A stretch of DNA of 64,000 bases from Omphalotus guepiniiformis (taxonomy: Eukaryota > Basidiomycota > Agaricomycetes > Agaricales > Omphalotaceae), in contig JAQOOI010000080.1 of the NCBI GenBank assembly GCA_028554645.1, positions 558,001 to 622,000 of the forward strand. Direction: 5' to 3'. Shown here one piece after another: positions 1 through 11,135 of the stretch. The position numbers were made by a program, and so were the translations under genes. Numbering within the stretch: the first letter of the stretch is position 1; the number at the start of each line of letters is the position of its first letter. The notes under the pieces were generated by a model, which saw nothing but the letters and a program-made list of their open reading frames with translations, searched no databases and was not told the origin of the DNA.

Positions 1-138
1 AATCGGTCTTTGTAGATACTGTCACAAATTTATTCTCAGGATGATTAAATACAAAGTGAAAATTGCTATCTTTGTGATCTACACTAGACTGTTCCGATTC
101 CGACTCAGAAGGACCTGTATTCACTTCTGAGCTTTGAC
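1..138 (-). CDS. Start of retrotransposon Pol in the -1 frame (partial)
   Basis: After the heptamer at 139-145 the -1 frame is open to the window edge, encoding an acidic Ser/Glu-rich stretch (GPSESESEQSS) followed by NFHFVFNHPENKF. In Ty3/Gypsy elements the protease follows Gag here. The fragment is too short to show the protease active site, so the identity rests on position and the open frame. It ends at base 1 only because the window ends. Confidence 0.6.
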
Positions 139-1014
139 AAAACCCGTGTCCGATTTCAACCAGTTTAAGAACCAACTCGGCGGCTGTTCTTCTTTCTTCT
201 CTTCTTCCTGCACATTCACCTGCCTCACTCTCTGACTCCGCTTCACTGGACAATCCCGCGAGATATGCCCCCTCTGTCCGCAATTGAAACACTGCCCATT
301 CCTTCGAGCCGCGTCAATGTCCATGGGTTTACCTGTACCCCCAAAGGTTGTTCCTGTGGCGTCTCTCCGATCACCACTTCCTGCCGCATTTTGCGGACTT
401 TCTCTTCTTGGCGTAAACGCCGGTCGGTTCTGATTCTTATTCTTGCGCCATTCCTGACGCCTTCTCCATAGTTGATCAATCTTGATCACTACGTCCTTCC
501 ATTCATCGTACACTTTGGGCAACTCGTCTCTCGTGTAGATGGCATCAATAGTTTTCTCGTTAATGCCCTTCTCGATGAGCCGCACCACATACGGGTCATC
601 CTTCTTGTAATCTGCCTCCGTCAACAGTATCTCCAACTCCTGGAAATACTCCTCCGCCGTCCCTGCTCCCTGCTTCAACAACTCCACCTTCTCCTGCGCT
701 GTCCTCTGCAGACCGGAATCTAAGAACGCCTTGTTCAAGGCTTGCTTGAAATGCGCCCAGTCCTTCTGCCATTTCTCGTTGTCTTGGTCAAAATGGGTAT
801 TATAGTAATTATTGACCCATCCGTCTACAAGCTTCCCATTCATGAAAGAGATCGCAACATCAATCCTTTCATCGTCGGTCGTGATACCGTTTTTCTTATC
901 ACGGATATATGTGAAGAGTCTTCGACGCCAATTCTTGAATTCGGATTTGACACCGGTGAAGTTATCGGGTTTGTTGAGGAGTGATTTTCCTCGCGAAGTT
1001 TCGATTTCAGACAT
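121..1014 (-). CDS. LTR retrotransposon Gag with CCHC zinc knuckle
   Basis: This 297-residue protein is the structural Gag of an LTR retrotransposon; it would form the particle that packages the element RNA. It opens at an ATG (1014) with a helical capsid-like region (about residues 20-185, including NFTGVKSEFKNWRRRLF and AEEYFQELEILLTEADY). A basic Pro/Arg-rich linker follows, then one retroviral zinc knuckle CFNCGQRGHISRDC (about 240-253), then an acidic tail. One knuckle after a Ty3/Gypsy-like capsid is the usual layout for chromoviral fungal elements; the family call is inference. The stop at 121-123 lies just after a slippery heptamer, and the -1 frame is open beyond it, so Gag is likely also made as a Gag-Pol fusion. 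The rest of Pol lies left of the window. No in-frame stop breaks Gag, so this half of the element looks intact. Confidence 0.88.
   Translation of the reverse strand: MSEIETSRGKSLLNKPDNFTGVKSEFKNWRRRLFTYIRDKKNGITTDDERIDVAISFMNGKLVDGWVNNYYNTHFDQDNEKWQKDWAHFKQALNKAFLDSGLQRTAQEKVELLKQGAGTAEEYFQELEILLTEADYKKDDPYVVRLIEKGINEKTIDAIYTRDELPKVYDEWKDVVIKIDQLWRRRQEWRKNKNQNRPAFTPRRESPQNAAGSGDRRDATGTTFGGTGKPMDIDAARRNGQCFNCGQRGHISRDCPVKRSQRVRQVNVQEEEKKEEQPPSWFLNWLKSDTGFVKAQK
139..145 (-). promoter_or_regulatory. -1 ribosomal frameshift slippery heptamer (G GGT TTT)
   Basis: Read on the minus strand in the Gag frame, the bases are G GGT TTT, matching the X XXY YYZ rule for -1 frameshifting. It lies five codons before the Gag stop. 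The -1 frame is open from there, while the other forward frame soon meets stops. Downstream RNA structure was not evaluated. Confidence 0.6.
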
Positions 1015-1975
1015 TCTGATAGGAGTATGAGGTCGGGTAGAATAGGGAGATGATGCAAGAGATTTGTATGAAGGTGTGACAGGTGATGGGATAGTGGTTT
1101 CTTCGAAGAGACTGCTAAAGTTCCCCCAAGATTCCGTAATGGTAGAGTTTACTTCGGTCCGTCAGTAACCTCACGAAGAGATTTCAGGACCTTTTCTGCC
1201 TCTAATAAACGAGTTCCTAAATCCGTGCTCACTTGCTGAGTAAACCTGGGCGTGCCTTTCTAGGAGTGCACCTCGTTCCCCAAGTGCAAAGTCCCTTCCC
1301 TGAAGGTCAGTTATCAGACAATGCTTTCTGCTGCCAGTACAGAGTCGGACTCAACGTTACTCTTTTGTACTATAGGCGCAATTACTCTATTAGAGCACAG
1401 ATTCCTAATTCGGATGGAAACCCGAATATCAAAGGGAGAAAAATGAAGTAAGCGTGTGAAGGTGAAGAGAAACTTACTTGCTACTGAAATAGCAACAAGA
1501 AGGCAAACTTGAATTGTATTGGTCGGGTGAGTTGTGTTAGCTTCGATCTTATGTCAGCGACTCGAGTTATCAAACTCAAATAACCAAACACAATGATCTT
1601 AGTTTCACACGAGTAAGAGAAAAGCAGAAAGTGGTATTGAGAAAAGAGACGATACAAGGAAGTATGCTAAGTACAAGTCTAAACTCGAGGAGTTATTGAC
1701 AAGATCGAAGCTAAAGAAATATCTATCTAAGCGGACTTGTTATATACGTAAATAAAACCCTAAACCCTGGGCTATAACCCTTGACTAATCCACCGTGTGT
1801 CTACCATGAGTTCGATCGCCTCAAGTGTTTCATTAATGATCGTGATTGCCTTGAGGTCTACATGCTTGATCTCGATCATCATGCTACCTATGTGTGTATT
1901 TAATATAACCCTAGATCTATAACTTAAGATGCTATCTACTGATAATAAAAGTGTCTATATGTACAAACAATGAGA
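1015..1975 (-). mobile_element. 5' leader and probable 5' LTR of the Gag element
   Basis: This non-coding stretch lies upstream of Gag on the minus strand. It has no credible gene. A TATA-like minus-strand run (complement of 1738-1757, TTTATTTACGTATATAAC) is compatible with an LTR promoter. A minus-strand TGTTTGTACATATAG begins near 1969 and could be the LTR start. The leader (about 1160-1185) resembles the leader of the Copia-like element at 16075-16100. LTR borders, target duplication and primer-binding site could not be fixed because the other LTR is outside the window. Confidence 0.4.
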
Positions 1976-2021
1976 TAAGATGAAAAAAGAAAACGTTCGT
2001 AACAGGGAGAAAGTCCAGTGC

Positions 2022-3697
2022 CTAAGCTTCTGGACTTACCTCCTCAGATTCCCCAACACCTGCACTTTGATTAGCGTTTTCTTTGGCTTTATCGAGGTAC
2101 GCTTGATCCACTGCAATTGGTTCTCCTTGGTTGTTGACGTTGACAGCGCTGCAAAGACGGAAGTCGTCAACCTTCCAACTGAGAGCAGCAGCCAACAGTT
2201 CCATCTGAGTTTTGTTTGCAAGGAAGTCGGCGTCAGATTCGAGAGAACGAAGGACACTACGAGCATCAATGCAAGCATCATGAAGACGCTGCTGCTCGGT
2301 GTGGATCAAAGAACTAAGCCGTTTGGCAGACTCGCGAGTTTGATTCAATTTTCGAACGAGGTTGTTGAACTCAGCGTGAAGTTGTAGTAAATTCGAAATG
2401 TGTGTGTTGATCGCTAATAAAACAGAATGAAAGAAAAAGATTAAAAATGGGACTACGTACCAGCAGGGTGACGTCCTTCCTGGAAAGCAAGGTCGCGCAC
2501 CTTCGTGATACCGTCAAGCAAATATTGAAAAGAGCAAGGTCGTTTCCATTTTTCGCAGACGCTACATTTGTTGTCCTCTCCACGCCATACACACAGCTGA
2601 CTGAGATTGCCGGCTAGGCATTCAGCGCAGATGGGGTTCAAGCTGTAACCCTGGAGAGACCGATTGATAGTGATGAGGTCCTTGAACTTGTGTCGTAAGC
2701 CGGTAGGATCAACAAAATTGAAGGGAATCGTAGCTGCGGAGGTGGCAAGGCGTGAATCTCTGATAAAGGATTTCTTGCTGCCGGTTGGCTAAAGAGACAG
2801 TTAAGAAAAATAAAATAAAATAAAATAAAATAAAGATATAAAGGGGAACTTACTGCGTTGGTAGCGTACGTAATTTTGTAGGGGTTGACAGTGACAGTTT
2901 TGACTACTTCGTCGTCTTTGCCAGCGCTAACCTCAACCGTTTCCTAGAAATGGGATTAGTTAGTAAAAATAATGTTAATGAAAGGATTGAATAAAGATAC
3001 CTACCTCGGGTTTGACCTTTTTGGGACGACCTCGACCGCGTGAAACACCGGAACAAGTCGATGTAGGGATCGAAGTCGTTGACCGAGTTTGAATCTGCAA
3101 TCGAAGTGCCGGGGAAGGAACACGCTTCACCTTTTTCTTTGGCGGAGATTCCAGCTCATCCTCTTCTTCTTCTTCATCATCAAAGTCGTTGTCGTCGTCA
3201 GAAGATTCTTCAACGGGCGGCAACTCTTTGAGTTTTTTTGGAGAGGCTTTGGATGGAAGTTCAGGAAGCGCCGAGACATCGAATTCCAGAAGGGAGAAGA
3301 AGTCAAAAGAGTTCTCGTTTTGAAAGCAATAAGATTTGATGGGAGGAAGTTGACGGGATAAAGGAAAAGGCTGAAAAAGAATCGTAAGTAACAATACAAA
3401 AAGAAGGATATAAGACAAATGAACCTTGAACTTGAGTGCTTTTAGCTCACGGAGCATTGCCTTGGGAATTACCATCGGTTCGAGAGTTTCAAAGTCAGAA
3501 AGGCCGGTATCTTGTAGACGCCAAGCAAGACGAGAGATAGACCACCAGAAACATCTCACGTAGTAAGGAAAATCGTCGTCAGAAGTCCAGTCTTCATAGA
3601 ATGTGTGCTAGAAAGTAATAAAGACCTTAGTAAGGAAATATATTGAATAAAACATAATGAATCTTACCCAGGCGGTAATAGCAGCAAAATGAGCACT
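2022..3697 (-). pseudogene. AT-hook / six-cysteine protein, exons 2 onward (separated from exon 1 by a repeat)
   Basis: I do not recognise a named function. Six exons splice in one frame: up to about 3697-3668, 3607-3425, 3370-3005, 2943-2854, 2788-2461 and 2413-2022. The product has a Trp-rich helical region (VRCFWWSISRLAWRLQDTG), an acidic run DDDNDFDDEEEEEDE, a basic patch PPKKKVKRVP, and an AT-hook GRGRPKKVK, so it is probably nuclear. Next comes a cysteine cluster with spacing C-x2-C-x8-C-x8-C-x2-C-x5-C (from CAECLAG to CEKWKRPCSF), then a C-terminal coiled coil. The gene has no start codon here. The likely N-terminal exon lies on the other side of the repeat at 3697-5109, which is why I mark it as disrupted. 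A GTAAGT just before the stop could also be a donor to a further exon. An intron holds a (TAAAA)n run near 2806-2833. Confidence 0.6.
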
Positions 3698-5109
3698 CTA
3701 AGACGTAGGAACTCATCTAAAACTCAAAGATTGCCTTGTAAAAGCGAGTGTAGTCTGGCGTTGGCAAAGATTCCGCACGCAGAAAACTGACTAAAGTCGA
3801 GCTAGACTGTTGGAAAGACTAACTGAACTGAAAGATCACCGTCTAGACCCTTCGACGAGTACCAGAAACAGCAAAACAGACAGACACAGACAGACAGACA
3901 CAGACAGACAGACACAGACAGACAGACAGACAGACAGACAGTTCAAACACAACAGATGTTCAGATATTTAGCACTCTATCAAAGCACTGCAATTCCTAAT
4001 AGTCTGCCTCTACCAGCTCGAAGAACCGGGGCCTGACGTTCACAATCAAGAGGCCTTCTGTGATTTAACGCTCTAGAAGATACGTAAAGTTCTCCAATTT
4101 GGCGGGCAGTCGTAACCTGGGGTGCTCGACCCTATACATGACAGTATATGTACTCTACTGCTTGTAAGTATTTCATAAATAGATAGATAGAAAACTGAGT
4201 GGAGTAATTAAAAGGAACAGAGGGATAACATCGAGTATAAAATGGATATAAACAGAAACAATATGACTGAGTTGGGTAAGTAGGCACGTCTAGAGGGTAA
4301 TTATGTGCAGTTCTTGGGTATATATGTGTAAGTATTATGTTTTAGTGATGTTTTTGGTACATCTAGACCCTTCTTATCATGCGCTCAAGCCATTCTAAAC
4401 GAACTACTCCTATGCATTTCGTTATTATTCATCTTCGTAACTGTTTTACAGTGTACTTATAGGGGCGACGAGGGCAGTTTCTAGTCATTTATCCCGTCGG
4501 GCTTTCGTATTTTCTCCTATTTCAACATCTAGACCCCATAGCACCTCGTAGATATACCAATATCCAGTGCTCGAAGGCCAATTCTGTCATTACTTTACTA
4601 ATAAGTTATTATACAGTCATCGAGACTGATTCATTTTCATAGCTTTGACCATCTAGTATCTCGGAACGGAATCGTCGATCATATATTTCCGATCATAAAG
4701 TGTTATCTCCAGTATATCATCAATCTGCAGGTTCTAGGAGGTCGGCTAAGTTCGAACAAACCATTTTGATGGCTCGGCGATACCGCTAGCTTTGTCCTTT
4801 CGACGTTATTTAGGCTCATGAGGCTATTACGCCTGTGTGTGTGTAGTTTCTTCCTTCCTAAGTCCCGTGGATTACACAGATACTTGAATAGCGACTTCCA
4901 GACAAAGGGCTCTTTGCCAGGCAGGGTGGGTCTGACCATACTGTACAGTCTCACAGCAGGTAGTTACTTCGCCGAAGGTCTAGAGGCATATCAGCCATAA
5001 GGTCTTGATGCATACTCGTACATCGTAGTCCTTTCACTTCGAGCCTTTAACTATTCGTGTTCTATGTTTTAGCTAGCACTATGGGACATAGTCTAGCCCT
5101 TTATTCCCA
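3697..5109. repeat. ~1.4 kb dispersed repeat, copy 1 (solo-LTR candidate)
   Basis: This non-coding block shares collinear anchors with 16830-18504: TGGCGTTGGCAAAGATTCC (3756-3774), a CAGACAG-rich zone, GGATTACA (4869), GGGTGGGTCTGACCA (4924-4938), CTAGC (5072) and CCTTTAT followed by CA (5098-5109). Its length and lack of genes suggest a long solo LTR or similar repeat. The right end probably falls at CA 5108-5109; the left border is uncertain (3690-3756). It lies between the N-terminal exon and the remaining exons of the AT-hook gene. Confidence 0.55.
3887..3942. repeat. CAGA/CAGACA microsatellite
   Basis: A run of CAGACA and CAGA units inside repeat copy 1. The second copy of the repeat has a degenerate CAGACAG-rich zone at the matching place (about 17060-17105), so the run likely grew from a motif already in the repeat. 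Confidence 0.8.
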
Positions 5110-5444
5110 TCATATCCACAGTAGAAATTGTTTAATTTCAGGTATTTCAGGTGTGTATGCGTTTTCAGTGCAACAGCGGTATAAGCATTATCCAAGGGCG
5201 TGATTAGATGAGCAACTCGGAAGCTAGGATCGTCGTCTTTTTCGAAGAGGCGAATATAAACCTCTGAGACATGGCGCTGGATCGCAACCATGGCCTCCTG
5301 GAGCGCAATGTGCTGCACGCGAGGAAGAGAAACCGGTGAAAAGACGGGGGTAGCTTTCTTACAAGGAGCTATAGTGGACGTCCCTGCGGAGCGCCCAGAG
5401 TCGTGTTTCTTCTTGTTACCTGAGCTGTCTTTCTGGGGAGCCAT
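5110..5444 (-). pseudogene. N-terminal exon of the AT-hook gene, cut by repeat insertion
   Basis: The frame opens at an ATG (5444, MAPQKDSSGNKKK), passes a basic Ser-rich stretch and then a conserved-looking helical block (VQHIALQEAMVAIQRHVSE, FRVAHLITPLDNAYTAVA). It then runs into repeat copy 1 and stops. The next host-like exon on the same strand begins beyond the repeat near 3697. I infer that these were one gene; no clean target duplication proves it. If transcribed, this piece would give a truncated protein of about 110 residues plus a repeat-encoded tail. Alternatively it is a separate small gene. Confidence 0.45.
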
Positions 5445-5851
5445 TGGAGCAAATGAAGTAGGGAGAGAATACAACCAACAAAGAAGAAGGATAGAACAAT
5501 TTAAAGCAGTAGAATGAAGGTCAGAAGGGAGAAAACCAATTTCCGGCTCGCTCTGTAAATTTTGAGAGTCGGAGGGATAGGAATCATACGAAGAGAGAAA
5601 AAGCGAAGTTGAACCCATATATAATGAAGTGACGAACGTGAAAAGGAAAAAGATGTGAATAAAAGACATGACAATGTATAAGGTAATAATGACTCACCTA
5701 TGATGGGGAATAGCTCGTGTTGAGGGCCAATATTCCAGAAAAACTTTAAAATGAGCGAGTTAAAAAAACACCCTTCTGAGTTTGTGAGGCCAAAGCTGTT
5801 TGTATTCAGTTCCGGCAGTTCGGCAAAAAGTCACGTGATCATGCCATAGCA

Positions 5852-5971
5852 GCTTTTAATCCGGTGTTTGAATAATGAAATATTGACCGGGTGGATAATG
5901 TTGAAGGAAAATATTATTGAACTCTTAACAACTACTGTACTACACCGCGAATTGAACCGGGTATAGGTTTA
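5852..5971 (+). repeat. Left inverted-repeat arm of the transposon
   Basis: This arm pairs with 13098-13227 in inverted orientation through three collinear anchors. The innermost match extends past CTACACCGCGA into a diverged run (ATTG, ACC, GG, TATAGG). Spacing between anchors is similar in both arms. Confidence 0.5.
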
Positions 5972-6552
5972 TGGCTGATTGTTACAACTGTGCCACAGTT
6001 GAAGAACAATACAAAAGCGGACTGACGATCGGATTAACAATAGCTGGGGCTGGTCTCAGAAGTTTTCCAGAGGGGTATTGTTAGCTGTCTGTCTGCTGTA
6101 TTGTAGGGTGAGAAGGCGATGCGGATGTGCTAGTAGAGGGCTGATTCACAGCTGGCTTCAAAAATTTATCACAGCCTGTTTATGCATAATCTGCGTGCAC
6201 GGTCACGGCTGGGCTCTTGCTCCAAGTTACGAATTCAGAATGAGAATTCATTTTTATGGCCGGTTTCTTCCGATTTCCTCAATGCTTAGTCACCTTTTCT
6301 TTTCCTCTTTTCTCTGCCAGCCCATGTGACATAGCAAGTCATGTGTGGTGACTCCGAGATGCCCGAAATTTTGACCATGAGTCATCGTTACATGTTCCCT
6401 GGCCCAGGCCCTTCAAGATTCCGTCTTGTGCTTTTATTTCTGTACATGCAACATTTATTTGATACGTGCCCAGTATTGGCCCACTTCCATAAGTTCCCTT
6501 TCAGCCGTCCCGTTCCTCATGTGCTTGTTGCTGGTCTGTTATCATATATGTC
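5972..6552. other. Left subterminal non-coding region of the transposon
   Basis: There is no gene with family-like features here. The stretch lies between the left arm and the transposase stop and probably holds the transposase 3' UTR and subterminal sequence. Confidence 0.4.
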
Positions 6553-9500
6553 CTAGTGCCTAGGTGGAACTTCTGTCTGCAATACATGCACACGTGGCTT
6601 CAGCTTCGGCTTAGGTTTTGGATATCGACTTTCTTGACCCGTAGCTTCATCTGCTGGATTCAGCCGCACTCGTTTCCGTGATCCAAGACCCTCACTCGCC
6701 GCAATATTCTCTTCCTCCTCAGTTCTATTCTTCTCTGCGTCCTCTGTCTGCTTTTTCTTCTCCTCTCTCTTCATTCGAGCCTTCTCTTTCCGGTCAAATA
6801 GTGTCTTGCGAAGTAGTTGTGCATTGTTGTTGTGTTGGTTCTTTCGGTCTGGGAATAGCAATGCAGGTGCGGTCAGCTCTCGAGGGAGTACACGACGTAT
6901 AAGATGTGCATTGTGGAAGGCATTGAGGTTAATAAGAAAACGATCTCCTGGTTTGTGCTCGATATACTTCTCAACTTGTCCAGATAGCTTTTGTTCCTGC
7001 TGCCGGTTTCTCACTCCAGTAGCTTCACATTTGGCAGATGAACAATCATGCTGAACATTTTGCATGAAGAGGACGTCCTAGATTTAGTATTGGCATCACT
7101 TTGAATGCACAATGTGAATGATTGGTATTTTGAGACTCACCTTACTTCGCACTAAAAGGAAACTGACCTCTCCTTGTCGCCGGACAACATATGGTAATCC
7201 AAAGACCGTATCTTTGGATGAAGCCACCTCAAATGCTTCAAGAACGACAATTGTCTGAGTCTCCGAGTTGTCAGTCAAAATGTCATCAATGCGTCCGATA
7301 ATAACACTTTGCTGTGAGTAATGACTTTGTTATTGAGTTGTAGCTTTGGATAGAATGCAAATTGACTCACATTGATGGGAGAGTTACAAAAAACCCATGA
7401 GCCTACAGGACATTGATCTTGAGATTGGGCAACAACCAACTTGCACCGAATCCAAGTTGAACTGCCAGCATATATATGGTAATTGATTGCGAGCCTTCCC
7501 TTTGTTTCATCAAGTACACATTCTCTTGCCAGAACGTTATTACTTGTATCTTGGTCTGTCTGGTGATTGTTTTTCTTTCGTGGTCGTGCAATCTTGACAA
7601 CAGAACCTGTTGACAAAGCCTTTAGTTCAGATTAGAGATATACAAAACTCAAGAAATACCAGGTGTAAGAGATTGATGACTCGTCCAACCAAGAACTGAT
7701 TGTAGAATTGGCTGTTGTTGAACAAAGTTCTGCACACAACGTCCAGCCGACATCCACTTCTGCTCAGCTGTATTCAATGATCTTCTGCCAGTAAGCCGAT
7801 GCTTCATGCTTTCCTGCTTGCCTGTCTGTCGTGTAATATCCCGGCTTGGAGCCAGGTGATTGGAAAGGACTGAACAAAACCTGAATATTCCATTAAAAGA
7901 CTCAAAGCTTTCTGTCGCCTGTCCAACCAATGGGCCGAAGCGACAAGTATCCTCTGGGGTGTGTCCAAGCAGATGTAGCTTGATCTTGCGTAATATCTTG
8001 GTTGGATCAATTTCAGCAAATGAATCCTGAACGTTGGCAGCAGCAATCTCGAGATCATTCTAATGTTCCAGTATTGAGTCACTATGTGAACTTGTAGAGT
8101 AATTAACACTCACACAGTATTGATTCATATTGTCAATTTCCGGTTGCCAAAGGAGTGCTGCTAGTACTCCCACCGCTTTCCATGCTCGAAAGTGGTTTGC
8201 GTCGACAAGATCATGAATATGGAAGACTGCTGTTTGAATCACTATTTTGAAATGTCGTCCAATGAGTGAATTCGCAAAATTGAGAATGTAATCAGCTCGT
8301 ATGCTATTTACTGAGAGACCATGCATATCAGTAGCCTGAAGACGATGAGCGTAGAGCTGTTTTTGAACAGGCTTCCAAGTGGTATGTGAGTAATGCCAAA
8401 TATACTTTACGACTCCCAATAAAACGGTATGAAGAATTTCAACTGGTGTGTCTTTGGCAGGATCAAAACCTTTGCTCAATGAAAATCAATTATAAGAATA
8501 TAATATATGAATATATTTGCATACCGTCGGTTGTCGCGAAGCTATTATAAATATCATCTGAGTTCTCGGAAACCCAGCTCAGCAATACAGTTTCAATCTC
8601 ATGGCTTGATTATGTGGGATTGGTCGCCTTTATTTCTCGATGCCATTTAATGAGATAATCAATCCAAAACTGTGTATAGGTATCCTTTGTTCCAGTCACT
8701 GTTTGTCGTTCTTCAATAGGCTTTGCAACTCCTTTACATGCCAGTTTGATCTGTGATTCCAATTTGGTCTTGATCAACTCCCGACTTTGTGGAACACCTG
8801 GCTATTCATGAAGAGGTAAGTAAAGATGTAGAAGAACTGCATTGAATAAGCTCACTATAAACATGGCATGGAATCCCTCATTAGATGATTTCTCAACTTC
8901 GGTCCCACCAACATAACACTTGCGACACGGATGATTTCCCATTGCACCTATATGTGAAGCAACTTCACTCTGAGCAGGATTATCGGAGGAGTTAGAGTGA
9001 GTACGCAGCATAAATCTTGTTGATAAACCCATTTCATCCTCAACACGAACAGGATTGATGTGAGTGTCTTCAATTAATTTCTTGACATCGTGATATTGTT
9101 CAGATATGGTAGCATGCTGCGACGTAGAAATGAGATGAATATGGAACTCTTGCTGAAGTAGTTTTCGAGGGAGGTTGCGATGGGTGATATAGGTATTATT
9201 ATGCTTGTTCCATGACTTCGAGCGATTGCCAGACACATCATCGCCAAAGTAATCAATAAAACTTGTATAGAGTGGGTCTCCTCCTGCAATCTTGCGATAG
9301 TGATTTGGCATCTTTATCGAATGACCGGCTGATATAGAAGCATCTATTTTTGACAGTACAAATAAATCTATTGCATATATATGAGAGACGTTAACAACAT
9401 ACCAGTCCAACATTTTGGTAGTGCACCAGCAGCTTCCAGGTCCAAGTAATTTGATGCAAGATTCTCACCCAAAACGAGTACTGTCTGTGAGTCATGAACA

Positions 9501-10990
9501 TGGGCAAAACCCTATCGAAGCATGTTAATACTGAGGTAAAGACATAAAAGAGAAAACTTACATTCTCATTGACCTCAACATGATAAGCCTCAGCACAGAC
9601 CCGCTTCTTTGACACAACCCAGCGAATTGGTATAATAAATTGACCATCACTCAAACATGATAATTCAAAGACGTAGAAATGTCGGCCATTGCCAGCATCG
9701 TACATTGAACTAAGGTGGTTTGGATCCATCATTCGCCATTTCTCTGCATGCCACACCTCACGAACAATCCCGTCGTCAGGAATTTCAGGGTAGAAATGAA
9801 TGAATTGTCGAACAGCGGGATTAGCCCAATCCTACACAGATGCATTATTATAAAAAAGATTCATATAGAAGGAAGCCATACATTTGCAATAATAGCCTGC
9901 GGATCATTGACATAGAATATTTTTCCTTGCATGGACTTGCATTCAATATTGGGAATTCCTTGAGTAACACGTAATGTTTCCTGAGTCTTGCGAAGCGCGT
10001 AAAATGAGGGTACATTTTTGGCACCACACTCTTTCAATGCCCAGATAATCATCTTCATTAGAGAGTCAGAGATACGCAGGCGTGGTAAGTTATTGAGTAT
10101 GTCCAAAATACACATCTAGACCATCAAAATAAAAGTTGAGCATCAACACTTGGCCTGCACTGAAAATTTGTGATACCGTTTTTGATCCATAGGGAGACCA
10201 GTCTGGATCTGAAGGGGCTGTTGAAGTGTCATAGAGAAGTTGCTCAAACACTTCGTCATGAATAGCTAACAGTCCCAAATGAGATGAAGTGTATTTTGCT
10301 TATGTGATTAGTATACTCACCTGCATTCTCCATCATGTCTCTTAACATCTGTTCATCCTCTTCTTGCTGCGCAGCCAACCCTTGAACCTCTCTAATTGCC
10401 AATGGTTCCAACAATTCTGCAAGTTTATCATCATCCCAGCCTTCAAGCATTCTCTCGACCTCCACTTTCAAACGTTGTTGTTCTTCGTCTCGTACATCCG
10501 CAGGATTTGGTCCAGGCAAATCAAAATCTGCATCATCCCAGAACCCAGGAGGAGGCTGCAACACATTATTTATCTCTCGCAAGATGTTGGGTGTATGCAA
10601 GTTCAATGGCTTTATATGATAAGGTGCAGAATTGCTCTGTCTTGCTTGCATCTCCGCAGTCTGCTCAGCTCTGACTTGTTTCCTCTGGATTGCAGAACCC
10701 TCTTGGCGACGAACCTCATTTAGGTGAGAACTACTCTTGAGATGGTCATTGGCACTTTTGAAAGCCATGTATTTCCGACCTAAAACACCAGGTGTGCATA
10801 TCGTGCAATACACCTGTTTGCCATTATCATTGATTCCGAAACCTACCTACGTGTCAGCCAAGATTAAGAGCAGGCAAATAAAGACTCAACACACATTCTG
10901 CCAGCTTGGGAGGCATTCTTTGAAGGCGATAGAATCAAAGTCTTGGGACTTTATGATTTTGTTAAATGAGATCAGTTCGTGCTTGGACAT
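6553..10990 (-). CDS. DDE-transposase-like protein (CACTA/Plavaka-like, agaricomycete type)
   Basis: This large multi-exon gene belongs to a family repeated many times in agaricomycete genomes; I place it tentatively with CACTA/Plavaka-like DDE transposases. The start at 10990 ([11 protein letters not shown]) gives a short first exon. Exon 2 carries a zinc-finger-like CTIC...H-x4-H ([21 protein letters not shown]). Later exons hold blocks typical of the family: [82 protein letters not shown] and LAPSRDI. The C-terminal part ([37 protein letters not shown]) ends in a Lys/Glu-rich tail. I saw no clear stop inside exons, so it could be functional, but every splice was not verified. The catalytic acids were not assigned. 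A promoter is probably shared with the companion gene. Confidence 0.7.
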
Positions 10991-11135
10991 GTGGATGAAG
11001 TGAGTGTGGCCCAAATGTCTTGTAGTTATTCTATTGTCTCTGAGCACCATTTAAGTTTCAAAATGCTGTTTGCTGTGCTTTCACTGCAACCCCCACCCAC
11101 CTTCTGTGCCAATATCTCGACTTTGACATCAACAA

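Noticed and set aside
3693..5080. GCACT at both edges of repeat copy 1 as a target-site duplication
   Set aside because: The right copy (5076-5080) lies inside sequence that also matches repeat copy 2, so it belongs to the repeat.
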